Below are positions 26,817 to 36,800 of a stretch of 64,000 nucleotides of DNA, piece by piece. Made by a program: the position numbers and the translations under genes. Source of the stretch: Arthrobacter sp. B6 (GTDB lineage: Bacteria > Actinomycetota > Actinomycetes > Actinomycetales > Micrococcaceae); contig NZ_KV467169.1 in NCBI RefSeq assembly GCF_001663775.1, forward strand, positions 571,001 to 635,000, given 5' to 3'. The notes beneath the pieces were generated by a model. The model searched no databases. It saw only the letters and a program-made list of their open reading frames with translations, and had not been told where the DNA came from. Position 1 is the first letter of the stretch; each line of letters begins with the position of its first letter.

Positions 26817-27469
26817 ACATCGACCGTTTCGCGGACCGCCAAGTGGGTGAATTCGGTGCCATACTTAGCCCCGATCCGGGTCACATGCGACTCCACCATC
26901 TTCAGGCCCAACTCGTTGAGGAGCCCGTCGTGGATCTGGAAGGCTTGCGGCGCCCGGACACCAATAACAAAGTCGACCACTTCGCTGGCCTTGTTCCACG
27001 GTGCATGGATCGGAACCAGCAGGGTCTTTACGCTAATGCCGTCCGGGACGATGAAGGAGTCGCCGGGGTGATAGACGTTTTCGTTAATGAGGTAGCCGAT
27101 GTTCGCCACCACCGGAACCTGGGGATGGATCAGGGCATGCTGGCCACCGAAGCTACGGACGCCGAACCCTGCCGCGGCAAAGGATGTCCCGGGTTCGACC
27201 GTATTGATCCGGTCTGCGGCTTGCGGTGCCTCTTCGCGCAAATGGCCCGCCACCCCCAACGGCGCGAACACAGCCAGACCACTGTCACCCCGCAGGGCGT
27301 TGACCAGGGCAGGAACATCGACGTGGTCGCCGTGCTCGTGCGTGACCAGCACCGCCTGCGCACCGTCCAGCGCTTCCTTCGCTTCGGAGAACGTGCCGGG
27401 GTCAAGGACCAGGACGCGCCCGTCTTCTTCGAGCCGGACGCAGGCGTGGGTGTATTTAGTCAGCTTCAT
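26813..27469 (-). CDS. Metallo-beta-lactamase-fold hydrolase
   Basis: The product is a 218-residue MBL-fold protein of the UlaG-like, lactonase-type superfamily. It begins MKLTKYTHACVRLE. The metal-binding motif HxHxDH is THEHGDHVD, and GGQHALIHP contributes a further ligand region. It ends sharing its stop codon bases with the convergent Cds1-like gene. The substrate is unknown. Confidence 0.88.
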   Translation of the reverse strand: MKLTKYTHACVRLEEDGRVLVLDPGTFSEAKEALDGAQAVLVTHEHGDHVDVPALVNALRGDSGLAVFAPLGVAGHLREEAPQAADRINTVEPGTSFAAAGFGVRSFGGQHALIHPQVPVVANIGYLINENVYHPGDSFIVPDGISVKTLLVPIHAPWNKASEVVDFVIGVRAPQAFQIHDGLLNELGLKMVESHVTRIGAKYGTEFTHLAVRETVDV

Positions 27470-27580
27470 GGCGCCAGCCTAGGGCTCGGTCCGGGCAGGT
27501 GTCCACGGAACTCCTGCCCGCCAAGGTCCGGCTGGTAATCTTGATCTTTGCCACTGTCCCTCAGGGAAGCGAGTCCATCC

Positions 27581-28060
27581 ATGCCGTTTGGCACCAAGGC
27601 TGACGAATCCAGTCCATCAACTCCCGCGCCGGGTTCAGGCGCCGGTGTGGGCAAAGAGCAGCGCGTCACCAAGCAGCGACTGGCCATCAGCGCTGCCCTG
27701 GACGAACTGGATGACTTCGTGAGCACGCAGGAGCTCTACCGTATCCTGCAGAACCAGGGTGTGTCCGTCTCCCTCGCGACGGCCTACCGGATCCTGCAGT
27801 CGCTGGCCGACGACGGCCTAGTGGATGTGCTCCGCAACGGCGAGGGCGAGGCCGTCTACCGCCGCTGCGCGGTGACCGGCCACCATCACCACCTCCTGTG
27901 CCGGAGTTGCGGTAAAGCCGTTGAAGTCGAAGCTCCGGCAGTCGAAACGTGGGCTGCCCGGACAGCCAAGGACCACGGCTACACCGAGGTGGCCCATACT
28001 GTGGAAATCTTTGGCCTGTGCCCCGGCTGCACGGCACGTAAGGCTGCTGGCCTCCTCTGA
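27581..28060 (+). CDS. zur: Fur-family repressor, probable zinc uptake regulator
   Basis: The 159-residue Fur-type regulator has a winged-helix domain (TKQRLAISAALDELDDFVSTQELYRIL, in two segments) and a metal site in TGHHHHLLCRSCGKAVEVEAP. A second CxxC near the C-terminus, FGLCPGCTARK, gives the structural zinc site. Zur identity rests on the double CxxC pattern and on the convergent znuBCA operon 49 bp away. ATG 27581 is chosen over an upstream TTG in the open frame. It should repress zinc import when zinc is plentiful. Confidence 0.9.
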   Translation: MPFGTKADESSPSTPAPGSGAGVGKEQRVTKQRLAISAALDELDDFVSTQELYRILQNQGVSVSLATAYRILQSLADDGLVDVLRNGEGEAVYRRCAVTGHHHHLLCRSCGKAVEVEAPAVETWAARTAKDHGYTEVAHTVEIFGLCPGCTARKAAGLL

Positions 28061-28061
28061 C

Positions 28062-28089
28062 CGGGCCCGTCGTTGAACGCGGGGGCCCG
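28062..28089. terminator. Possible shared terminator between zur and znuB
   Basis: CGGGCCC at 28062-28068 pairs with GGGCCCG at 28083-28089 in the 48-bp gap between two convergent genes. There is no clear T run on either side, so this is tentative. Confidence 0.4.
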
Positions 28090-28108
28090 AAGTCCGCGCG
28101 ACGCCCAG

Positions 28109-28984
28109 TCAGGCTGCGTGCAGCAGTCTGCCGTTGAGCCCCCGCCTGGCGCGGACCGTTCCAATGATCCGGCACACCACGTAAATCAGGAATGACAGTG
28201 TGGTGACGTATGGGCTGATCGGGATGCGGCCGCCCAGGGCCAGCAGAATTCCCCCCACGGTTGCGATCATCGCGAATGCCACGCTTAGCAGCACCACCGC
28301 GACCGGTGAGGACGTTACGCGCAGGGCGGCTGCGGCGGGCGTAATCAGCAGGGCAAGGACCAGGAGGGCACCAACCACCTGGATGGACAGCGCGACGCTC
28401 ACGCCCAGCAAAACCATGAAGATCAGGGCAAGTGTCCGCACGGGAACGCCCCGGGCTTCCGCAAGTTCGGGGTCGACGCTGGCAAAGTTCAGCGGCCGCC
28501 AGATGATCACCAAGGCCACCATGACAACCACTGCCGTTCCCGCAAGGGCCTGCAGCTGGACAGTGTCAACAGAAACGATCTGGCCCGTCAGCAGGCCAAA
28601 CTTATTAGCGGCCCGCCCTTCGTAAAGGGACAGGAACAGGATCCCCAGCCCCAGCCCGAACGGCATGATCACGCCAATAATTGAATTCTTGTCCCTGGCC
28701 CGCACGCCCATCAGCCCGAGGAGCAGCGCAGCGGCCACGGAACCGACGAGAGAGCCGAAGACGATGTCCGCGCCGATGAGCAGCGCAAAGGCCGCCCCGG
28801 CAAAGGAGAGTTCCGAGATGCCGTGAACGGCGAACGCAAGGTCGCGCTTCATCACAAACGTCCCCACGAGGCCGCCCAGCAGTCCCAGGACAGCCCCTGC
28901 CCAGATGGAGTTCTGGACCAGGACGAGGAGTTCGCCGTAGTTTTCGAAGCTGAAGATTGAGCCGATGATGCTGTCCGCGTCCAT
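28109..28984 (-). CDS. znuB: Zinc ABC transporter permease
   Basis: The product is a 291-residue ABC-3 family permease with about eight hydrophobic helices. It forms the membrane channel of the zinc importer with the adjacent ATPase and binding protein. The family signature region FAVHGISELSFAGAAFALLIG is present in two segments. Its ATG overlaps the stop of the upstream ATPase gene by one nucleotide (TAATG). Zinc specificity is inferred from the operator and zur next door; manganese is the alternative for this family. Confidence 0.92.
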   Translation of the reverse strand: MDADSIIGSIFSFENYGELLVLVQNSIWAGAVLGLLGGLVGTFVMKRDLAFAVHGISELSFAGAAFALLIGADIVFGSLVGSVAAALLLGLMGVRARDKNSIIGVIMPFGLGLGILFLSLYEGRAANKFGLLTGQIVSVDTVQLQALAGTAVVVMVALVIIWRPLNFASVDPELAEARGVPVRTLALIFMVLLGVSVALSIQVVGALLVLALLITPAAAALRVTSSPVAVVLLSVAFAMIATVGGILLALGGRIPISPYVTTLSFLIYVVCRIIGTVRARRGLNGRLLHAA

Positions 28985-29799
28985 TACGCCACCTCGCCGG
29001 CAGTAGCGTGGACATCCGCGTGGTGGTGCGTGGTGGCGTCCGGGAGACCGACGACGACGATGCGCCCGTTTGTGTGGATGACCTCCACGTGGCTGCCGTA
29101 GAGGTCCGAAAGAACCTCGGTGGTCATGACCTCCTCCGGCGTCCCTACCCGGAAACGGCCTCCGGCCAGGTACAGCACGCGGTCAACGTAATCGATGATC
29201 GGATTGATTTCATGGGTGACAAACACCACGGCACTGTTCTGTTCACGGCACTGCTTGTTGATCAGGGCACTGACGGCCTGCTGGTGGTGGAGGTCCAGGG
29301 ACAGGAGCGGTTCGTCGCACAGCAGGACCAACGGGTTCGTCGCCAATGCCTGGGCGACCCGGAGGCGCTGCTGTTCACCGCCGGAGAGCTGCCCCACCGG
29401 AACCTTGGCATAGTCGGTGGCACCGACGAGTTCCAGGAGCTCATCGATCCGGTGGTTCGCCCTGCCAACCCCGAGGCGCATGCCCCACCGGTGGCCATCG
29501 ACGCCTAGGCCCACGAGGTCCCTGGCACGCATCGGGGTGTCCAGGGAAAACGACTTCTGCTGCGGGATGTAGCCGATCATCCGGCTCCCCCGTTCCACCG
29601 GATGGGCTCCGAGGCTGGCAGTGCCGGCGTGCAGCTGCTGCAGGCCGAGCAGCACTTTCAGGAAGCTGGTTTTGCCGCTTCCGTTGGGACCAAGCACGGC
29701 GAAGAACTCACCGGGCCTGATGTCCAGGTCGAGAGCCTCCCACAACGCCCTCCTGCCGAACTGCAGGGACGCCCCGCGGAGGCTCACAACAGGTTTCAA
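28984..29799 (-). CDS. znuC: Zinc ABC transporter ATP-binding protein
   Basis: The 271-residue ABC ATPase has Walker A GPNGSGKTSFLK, signature LSGGEQQRLRVA, Walker B PLVLLCDEPLLSLD and switch histidine VTHE. A histidine-rich tail (DATTHHHADVHA) may bind zinc. The gene ends one nucleotide inside the permease start and begins directly after the stop of the binding-protein gene. It powers zinc import at the inner face of the membrane. Confidence 0.94.
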   Translation of the reverse strand: MKPVVSLRGASLQFGRRALWEALDLDIRPGEFFAVLGPNGSGKTSFLKVLLGLQQLHAGTASLGAHPVERGSRMIGYIPQQKSFSLDTPMRARDLVGLGVDGHRWGMRLGVGRANHRIDELLELVGATDYAKVPVGQLSGGEQQRLRVAQALATNPLVLLCDEPLLSLDLHHQQAVSALINKQCREQNSAVVFVTHEINPIIDYVDRVLYLAGGRFRVGTPEEVMTTEVLSDLYGSHVEVIHTNGRIVVVGLPDATTHHHADVHATAGEVA

Positions 29800-30792
29800 C
29801 TATTTTTTCTCCAAAACTTTGCTGATGTTCTCCACATTGTCCGTCATCCACTGCAGGTACGTCTTGCCCTCCGGCAAGGTTTCGCTGAAGTCGACCACCG
29901 GAACACCGGCTGACTCTGCCGCCTTTTTCAGAGCCTCGGTCTGGGGACCTTCGGTCTGCAGGTTGTAGGCAAGGAAAGTCAGGTCCTTGGAGCCGGCAAG
30001 GTCTGTGGCCGCCTTCAGCACGGCCGGCGGCACGTCTGTGCCTTCTTCGATCGCAGCAGTGTAGTCCTCCGGCGTCCGGTTCTCCAGCCCCGCCGCCTCA
30101 AGCAGGTACAGCGGGACGGGCTCGGTGACCGCAACGGGAGCTCCAGCCCCGGCCGCCGACAATGCTGCCAGCTTGCCGGTGAGCCCGTCCAGGCCGGACT
30201 TGAACGTGGCAGCGTTCGCCTCGAACGTGGCCGCTGACCCCGGCTCAGCCTCGCCGAGCTTGGCGGCCAGCTCATCGGCGAGTTTCCGCATCGCGTCCAG
30301 GCTGTACCACACGTGCTCGTTGAATTCGCCGTGCCCGTGGGCGTGGCCGTGCTCATCGGCGGGTTCGCTGGCTTCGGCACCGGCGGACTCGGCAGGTTCC
30401 TCCTCCGGCGCCAGCCCTGATACTTCGACGGCGCTGACAAACCTGCTGTGCGGGATGTTGCTGTCATCTGCCAGCGTGTGGATGAACCCGTCGTACCCGC
30501 CGCCATTCTCAATGACCAGGTCAGCCTTGGACACCACCAGCCTGTCCTGGGCCGTGGCCTCGTAGGAGTGCGGGTCCTGGCTGGTCTTGTTGATGATCGC
30601 CGTGACGTTGACCTTGTCGCCGCCGATGGCCTTTGCAATATCCCCGTAGACGTTCGTGGAGGCAACCACATTGATTCCTTCGGCAGCCGAAGAGACGCCG
30701 GATGGCGCGCCCTCTGCGGAGCAGGCAGAGAGCAGCAAGCCAAGGCCGGCGAGGGCGGCCAGGGATGTACGGAGGGCGGCAGGACGGCGCAC
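29800..30792 (-). CDS. znuA: Zinc-binding lipoprotein of the ABC importer
   Basis: This cluster A-I (TroA/ZnuA) substrate-binding protein has 330 residues, with a signal peptide and lipobox LLSACS near residue 23. An acidic and histidine-rich loop (DEHGHAHGHGEFNEHVWYS) between the two lobes is typical of zinc-specific ZnuA proteins, and conserved ligands lie in DPHSYE and VWYSLD. It heads the znuACB operon. A Zur-like palindrome lies 57 nt upstream of its start. Confidence 0.94.
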   Translation of the reverse strand: MRRPAALRTSLAALAGLGLLLSACSAEGAPSGVSSAAEGINVVASTNVYGDIAKAIGGDKVNVTAIINKTSQDPHSYEATAQDRLVVSKADLVIENGGGYDGFIHTLADDSNIPHSRFVSAVEVSGLAPEEEPAESAGAEASEPADEHGHAHGHGEFNEHVWYSLDAMRKLADELAAKLGEAEPGSAATFEANAATFKSGLDGLTGKLAALSAAGAGAPVAVTEPVPLYLLEAAGLENRTPEDYTAAIEEGTDVPPAVLKAATDLAGSKDLTFLAYNLQTEGPQTEALKKAAESAGVPVVDFSETLPEGKTYLQWMTDNVENISKVLEKK

Positions 30793-30848
30793 GGAAACCT
30801 CAAATCAGTTCAGGATGGAGCAAAGCAACCCCCAAAGTCTAGCCCTAG

Positions 30849-30865
30849 ATGGGAATGATTCCTAT
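30849..30865. promoter_or_regulatory. Zur-like operator upstream of znuA
   Basis: ATGGGAATGATTCCTAT is a 17-bp near-palindrome centred on one G, with a perfect GGAATGATTCC core and 7 of 8 bases matched per half. AT-rich sequence (TTTATAAG) follows on the plus side. The position, 57-73 nt upstream of the znuA start, suits repression. The core resembles actinobacterial Zur boxes. Confidence 0.75.
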
Positions 30866-30899
30866 TTATAAGAGCCCACAGGGTTTTCCACGCTTGGCG

Positions 30900-31970
30900 T
30901 CAGTCGCCGTTCGGCTGGCCGAGCCTCCGGATGCCGGTGGCCTGCGTGGCGTCCCGGATTTCGCCGACAAGCTGCTCGATCACGTCTTCCAGGAACAGCA
31001 CACCTTGCGTCTGGCCGTCCGGACCGATGACCCGGGCAAGGTGAGAACCGGTGCGCTGCATCACCGACATGGCCGTTTCGATCTCGTCACCCAGGGCGAG
31101 GTTGGCCAGCGAGCGGATCCGGCTCTCCGCAATCGGGTGCTGATAATCCGCGTCGGGGATGGACAGGACGTCCTTGACATGCAGATAGCCGTAGAGCAGG
31201 TCGTCATCGTCCAGCATCGGAAACCGCGAAAAACCGGTTCTGCTGACTGCCTTCTCAAATTCCACCGGGGTGGTGGCGGCCTTCAGCATGACCAGGTTGT
31301 CCAGGGGCACCATGATGTCCGAGGCCGTGTGCTCGGAAAATTCCAGCGCACCGGTGATCAGCCCAGCCTCGTCATCCACAAGCCCGTGCCGGGTTGATTC
31401 CTGAACGATCGACTGGACTTCCTCAAGGGTGAACGATGAGTTGACCTCATCCTTAGGTTCGATCCGGAGGAGCTTCAGGATGTGGTTGGCCGACCAGTTC
31501 AGAGCAACAATCACCGGTTTGACCAGGCGGGCAACAAACATCAGCGGCGGTGCCAGCAAAAGTGCGGCCTTGTCAGCCACCGATACCGAGATGTTCTTTG
31601 GCACCATCTCCCCGAATGTCACGTGGAGGAAGGTAACAACCATCAGCGCTACGCCGAATGCCGCCACGTCGGCAATCTCCATTGGCAGTCCCACAGCTTC
31701 CAGCGGCGCGGCCAGCAGGTGGTGGATGGCCGGCTCGGCGACCAACAGGATCAGCAGGGAACAGACGGTGATGCCGAGCTGGGCGCAGGCCAGCATCAGC
31801 GACACGTTCTCCATGGCCCGCAGGGTGGTCTGCGCGCGCTTGGACCCGGCGTCCGCGAGTGGTTCGATCTGGCTGCGCCTGGCCGACATCACCGCGAACT
31901 CTGCAGCAACAAAAAACGCGTTGCCCATCAGGAGCACAACCAGCCAGAGTATTCCAGCCCAGTCACTCAT
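30900..31970 (-). CDS. CNNM/CBS-domain membrane protein (HlyC/CorC family), short form
   Basis: The protein has 356 residues. A CNNM (DUF21) transmembrane domain occupies about residues 1-190, with GEMVPKNISVSVADKAALL as the characteristic conserved segment. A CBS pair follows (IMVPLDNLVMLKA and a second). It lacks the C-terminal transporter-associated domain present in its upstream paralogue. Its start overlaps the upstream gene by 4 nt. This family is linked to Mg2+/Co2+ export or resistance; 'hemolysin' is a historical label. Confidence 0.9.
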   Translation of the reverse strand: MSDWAGILWLVVLLMGNAFFVAAEFAVMSARRSQIEPLADAGSKRAQTTLRAMENVSLMLACAQLGITVCSLLILLVAEPAIHHLLAAPLEAVGLPMEIADVAAFGVALMVVTFLHVTFGEMVPKNISVSVADKAALLLAPPLMFVARLVKPVIVALNWSANHILKLLRIEPKDEVNSSFTLEEVQSIVQESTRHGLVDDEAGLITGALEFSEHTASDIMVPLDNLVMLKAATTPVEFEKAVSRTGFSRFPMLDDDDLLYGYLHVKDVLSIPDADYQHPIAESRIRSLANLALGDEIETAMSVMQRTGSHLARVIGPDGQTQGVLFLEDVIEQLVGEIRDATQATGIRRLGQPNGD

Positions 31971-33301
31971 CGTTCGGTCCTGTCTGGTTGGGCAGGTTCC
32001 ACGTCAGGCAGCACCGGCCGGAAGCAGATCCTGTCGATCCTGCGCCCGTCCATCCTGGTCACGCTCAACGTTCCACCGCCCACCGCCACGGTATCTCCGA
32101 CTGCAGCGATCCGGCCCAGTTCACTCATGACATAGCCCCCCACTGTCTCGTAGGCCGCCTCGTCGGGAACCGTCAGGCCTGGAATCTGTTCGGAAAGTTC
32201 ATCCGGACGCAGCAGCCCGGGGAAGTACCAGTCACCCGACGCGCTCTGGAGCAGCCCGGGCCTGACTTTGTCATGTTCGTCTGCCACCTCACCCACGATT
32301 TCCTCCACGAGGTCTTCCAGCGTGGCGATTCCGGCGGTGCCACCGTACTCATCGAGGACAACGGCAAGCTGGAGGTTTCCTTCGCGCAGTTCCGCCAGGA
32401 GGGCATCCAGGTGGATGGTCTCAGGGACCCGAAGGACGTCGGTCATGATGGCACCGGCTTCGAGGTTGGGGCGGCGCTCCGAAGGAACGGCCACCGCCTT
32501 CTTGACGTGCACCAGGCCCCTGATGTCATCGGCTGACTCCCCGATGACCGGGAACCGGGAGTATCCCGTGCGGCGCGCCGCATCCACGATGTCCGAGACG
32601 GGCTGATCGGCGTCGATGGTTTCGACCCGGATCCGCGGCGTCATCACGTCAGCTGCCGTCCGGGCCGAGAAGTTCAGCGTCCGGGCCACGAAGTTGGCAG
32701 TGCCGGCGTCGAGCGTTCCCATGGCAGCTGATCGCCGCACGAGGGATGCGAGCTCGGCAGGGGTCCGGGCGCCCGAAATCTCTTCCTTGGCTTCGAGGCC
32801 GAAGACGTTGAGCACCTTGTTGGAGAACCCGTTAAGGACCATGATGGCCGGCTTGAAGATGGCCGTGAACATCAGCTGCGGCCTCGCAAGGGCGCGGCCT
32901 ACCGGAAAGGACAGGGCGATCGCCATGTTCTTGGGCACCAGTTCACCCAGCAGCATGGACAACAGGGTGGCGAGCACCATCGCGATGACCAGGGACACGG
33001 ACGCGGCCGCGACCTCTGGAATCCCGACGGCGGTGAGGGGCCCCTCGAGGAGTTTCCCGACCGACGGTTCCATTACGTAACCGGTCAGGAGGGTGGTCAG
33101 TGTGATGCCGAGCTGGCAGCTGGAGAGCTGGGTGGAAAGGGACTTCAGGCACTTGAGCAGCGGAACGGCCCGGGTGTCACCATTGTCGATCGCGCGCTGG
33201 ACAGTCGCCTGGTCCAGCGCAATAAGGGAAAATTCGACGGCGACGAAGAACCCGGTGCCGGCGATCAGCAGGAGTCCTGCCGCGAGGAGCAACCATTCCA
33301 T
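31967..33301 (-). CDS. CNNM/CBS-domain membrane protein (HlyC/CorC family), full-length
   Basis: The protein has 444 residues. The DUF21 membrane domain has GELVPKNMAIALSFPVGRAL. Two CBS domains follow (VMTPRIRVETID and LLAELREGNLQLAVVLDEYGG), and a C-terminal CorC_HlyC domain includes YETVGGYVMSELGRI. It overlaps the downstream paralogue by ATGA. Pairs of one full and one truncated member are frequent in actinobacteria, and the two probably form a heteromeric complex (inference). Confidence 0.92.
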   Translation of the reverse strand: MEWLLLAAGLLLIAGTGFFVAVEFSLIALDQATVQRAIDNGDTRAVPLLKCLKSLSTQLSSCQLGITLTTLLTGYVMEPSVGKLLEGPLTAVGIPEVAAASVSLVIAMVLATLLSMLLGELVPKNMAIALSFPVGRALARPQLMFTAIFKPAIMVLNGFSNKVLNVFGLEAKEEISGARTPAELASLVRRSAAMGTLDAGTANFVARTLNFSARTAADVMTPRIRVETIDADQPVSDIVDAARRTGYSRFPVIGESADDIRGLVHVKKAVAVPSERRPNLEAGAIMTDVLRVPETIHLDALLAELREGNLQLAVVLDEYGGTAGIATLEDLVEEIVGEVADEHDKVRPGLLQSASGDWYFPGLLRPDELSEQIPGLTVPDEAAYETVGGYVMSELGRIAAVGDTVAVGGGTLSVTRMDGRRIDRICFRPVLPDVEPAQPDRTER

Positions 33302-33832
33302 TCAGCATCCCGCCCGGTGACGCTGGGGCGGGGCGGCGTAGGTAACTGTTGCAGGATGGGTCCGGAAAAAACTGCCCGGAGGAGGATGGTCCGCCGAAGC
33401 GGACGCTGGCTCCTTGATGGCTCCGGAGGCGCGGAGCGACGAAGAATGATGGGCTCGTGTTCGGGGTTTGCCGGCTCGGCGGGTCAGCTGCGCGGTGCTG
33501 TTCTTCATGCTCCGCTGACAGCCCCCAGGCCGGCACCTAGATTTACTGTCCATAAGAATCTCAGTCTACAGGAGCAAATCCCCGCGTTTTGAAGCGTTCT
33601 GAAGGGTCCCCAGCCGGACCCCGGCGCCGGCCTCGGATGGTCCGCCGCCGCCATATTTGCCAATCTCCGCGTCACTTCATGATTTGGGTCACCCTTATTG
33701 GCAGTTAATACAGAATGCTCATTAGACTGGCAAAGGTCTGGGTTCAGAGGACGCAGAGACTGGTTCGGATGTTGTGCTGAGGCACCGTGGCGGCCAGAGA
33801 GAAATCAAACTCATGGAAGAGGCGTATTTCAA
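33302..33832. other. Gene-free 531-bp region upstream of kgd
   Basis: Two divergent genes flank this stretch. The open frames in it have no recognisable content. AT-richer sequence at about 33675-33725 is a plausible place for the kgd promoter. I see no clear riboswitch or operator. Confidence 0.5.
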
Positions 33833-36800
33833 GTGCCAGAGCAGCCTAGCCACCGTCTACCAGAGGAATTTGGCGGAAATGAGTGGCTCGTTGACGAACT
33901 GTACGAGCAGTACCAGAAGGACAAAAACGCAGTGGATGCCAAGTGGTGGCCCCTGTTCGAATCCTTCGACTCGGGCAGCGGTTCTTCCTCCAACGGGAAC
34001 TCGGCCCTTGCCGTCGCCCATCCCGCAACCCGCGAAATGCCCGTTGTAGGGCAGACCCCGGCCCCCGCAACTCCGGCACCGTCGCCGGAAGCGCAGCGGG
34101 CTGCACCTGCACCCGCACCCGCCCCCGCTGCTCCAGCGGCGCCCGCGTCCGGTAAGAAAGCACCAGCCACTGTGGCGCGCGACGGCGCGAAGAAGACCGA
34201 GCCGGGCACCGGATCCCAACCGATCCCTGCCCAGCTCCCCAAGAATGTCAAGGCACCCACAGCGCCCGAGGAAGACGTCATCTCCGTCCTTCGCGGCCCG
34301 GCCAAGGCCATAGCCACCAACATGGTGACGAGCCTTGAGGTTCCCACCGCCACAAGCGTCCGCGCGATCCCGGCCAAGCTCCTGATCGACAACCGCGTGG
34401 TCATCAACTCCAACCTGGCACGTGCCCGCGGCGGGAAGGTCTCCTTCACGCACCTGATCGGCTACGCCGTCATCCGGGCCCTGTCGCAGTTCCCGTCCAT
34501 GAACGTGTACTACGACGAGGTGGACGGCAAGCCCGTTGCTGTCCAGCCGGCCCACGTGAACTTCGGCATCGCCATCGACATGCCCAAGCCCGACGGAACC
34601 CGCCTGCTCATGGTTCCGAACATCAAGAAGGCGGAGACACTCAACTTCTCCGAGTTCTGGCACACCTACGAGGACCTCATCAAGCGTGCCCGAAGCGGCA
34701 AGCTGACTGCTGACGACCACCAAGGCACCACCGTTTCCCTGACCAACCCCGGCGGGATCGGCACGGTCCACTCCGTGCCGCGTCTTTCCAAGGGCCAGGC
34801 CGCCATCATCGGCGTCGGCGCACTGGACTACCCCGCCGAGTTCCAGGGTGCGAGCGAAAAAATCATCGCGCACAACGCGATCAGCAAGGTACTGACGCTT
34901 ACCTCCACGTATGACCACCGTGTCATCCAGGGCGCCGGCAGCGGCGAGTTCCTGAAGCTGGTCCACCAGCTCCTGCTCGGTGCCCAGAACTTCTACGACG
35001 AAATCTTCGAGGCCCTGCGCATCCCGTACGAGCCCGTGCGCTGGAGCCCCGACCTGCAGGTTGACCCGTCAGACCAGATCAACAAGGTTGCGCGGATCCA
35101 GCAGCTGATCCACTCCTACCGTGTGCGCGGCCACCTCATGGCTGACACGGACCCCCTTGAGTATGTCCAGCGCAAGCACCCGGACCTTGACGTCCTGACC
35201 TATGGCCTGACCCTGTGGGACCTGGACCGTGAGTGGCCCACCGGCGGTTTCGGCGGCAAGCCCCAGCTCAAGTTCCGCGACATCCTGGCAGTGCTCCGTG
35301 ACGCGTACTGCCGCACCACGGGCATCGAATACATGCACATCCAGGAACCGGAGGAGCGCAAGTGGTTCCAGGACCAGCTGGAGCACCCCTACTCAAAGCC
35401 CACCCGTGAAGAACAGCTGCGCATCGTTTCCAAGCTGAATGCCGCCGAGGCCTTTGAGACGTTCCTGCAGACCAAATTCGTGGGCCAGAAGCGCTTCTCC
35501 CTGGAAGGCGGCGAGTCCCTCATCCCGCTGCTCGATGCCATCATGTCCGACGCCGCTGATGACGGCCTGGACGAGGTAGCCATCGGCATGGCCCACCGTG
35601 GCCGCCTGAACGTGCTGACGAACATCGCCGGCAAGACTTATGCCCAGGTTTTCCGGGAGTTTGAAGGCACCCAGGACCCCCGCTCCGTGCAGGGCTCCGG
35701 CGACGTGAAGTACCACCTTGGCACGGAAGGCACCTTTACCTCGGACAACGGCAACGAGACCAAGGTCTACCTCGCTGCCAACCCCTCCCACCTTGAAGCC
35801 GTGGACTCCGTGCTGGAAGGCATCGTCCGCGCCAAGCAGGACCGTCTGGACCAGGGCGAGGCCTTCCCCGTCCTCCCCATCATGGTCCATGGCGACGCCG
35901 CCTTCGCGGGCCAGGGTGTGGTCGCTGAGACCCTGAACCTGTCTCAGCTCCGTGGCTACCGTACCGGTGGCACCATCCACGTTGTGGTCAACAACCAGGT
36001 TGGCTTCACCACGGCTCCGTCGTCCTCGCGCTCATCCACGTACTCCACGGATGTTGCCAAGATGATCCAGGCCCCCGTGTTCCATGTGAACGGTGACGAC
36101 CCTGAGGCTGTGGTCCGCGTCGGCCAGCTCGCCTATGAGTTCCGCCAGCGTTTCCACAAGGACGTTGTGATCGACATGGTGTGCTACCGCCGCCGCGGCC
36201 ACAACGAGGGCGACGATCCCTCGATGACCCAGCCGCTGATGTACAACCTGATCGAAGCCAAGCGCTCCGTCCGCAAGCTGTACACCGAGTCGCTGATCGG
36301 CCGCGGGGACATCACCGAGGAAGAAGCAGAGCAGCTGCTTCGCGACTACCAGGAGCGCCTGGAGCGGGTCTTCGCGGAGACTCACGCCGCCCAAACCTCC
36401 CCGATCCCGATCATCACGGCGGACTCCGCCGCGGTCTCGGACATCGAGCGTCCCATCGCACAGCAGTCCGATTTCGGCACCAACGCCCCGGCGTCCACGG
36501 CCATCTCCCCGGAGACCCTGGCCCGGATCGGCAAGGCGCACATCGAAATTCCCGAGGGTTTCACCGTCCACTCCAAGCTCAAGCAGCTGCTTGAGAAGCG
36601 CGAGCAGATGTCCCGCGAAGGCGGCATCGACTGGGGCTTCGGTGAGATCGCAGCCTTCGGCTCACTCATCATGGAAGGCGTTCCCGTCCGCCTCGCCGGC
36701 CAGGATTCGCGCCGTGGAACCTTTGTGCAGCGCCATGCCGTGTTCCACGACCGCTCCAACGGAAACGAGTGGCTGCCGCTGGGGAACCTCTCGGACAAGC

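Noticed and set aside
33317..33592. Small plus-strand ORF upstream of kgd
   Set aside because: It has no ribosome-binding site, an arginine-rich random-like composition and no family resemblance.
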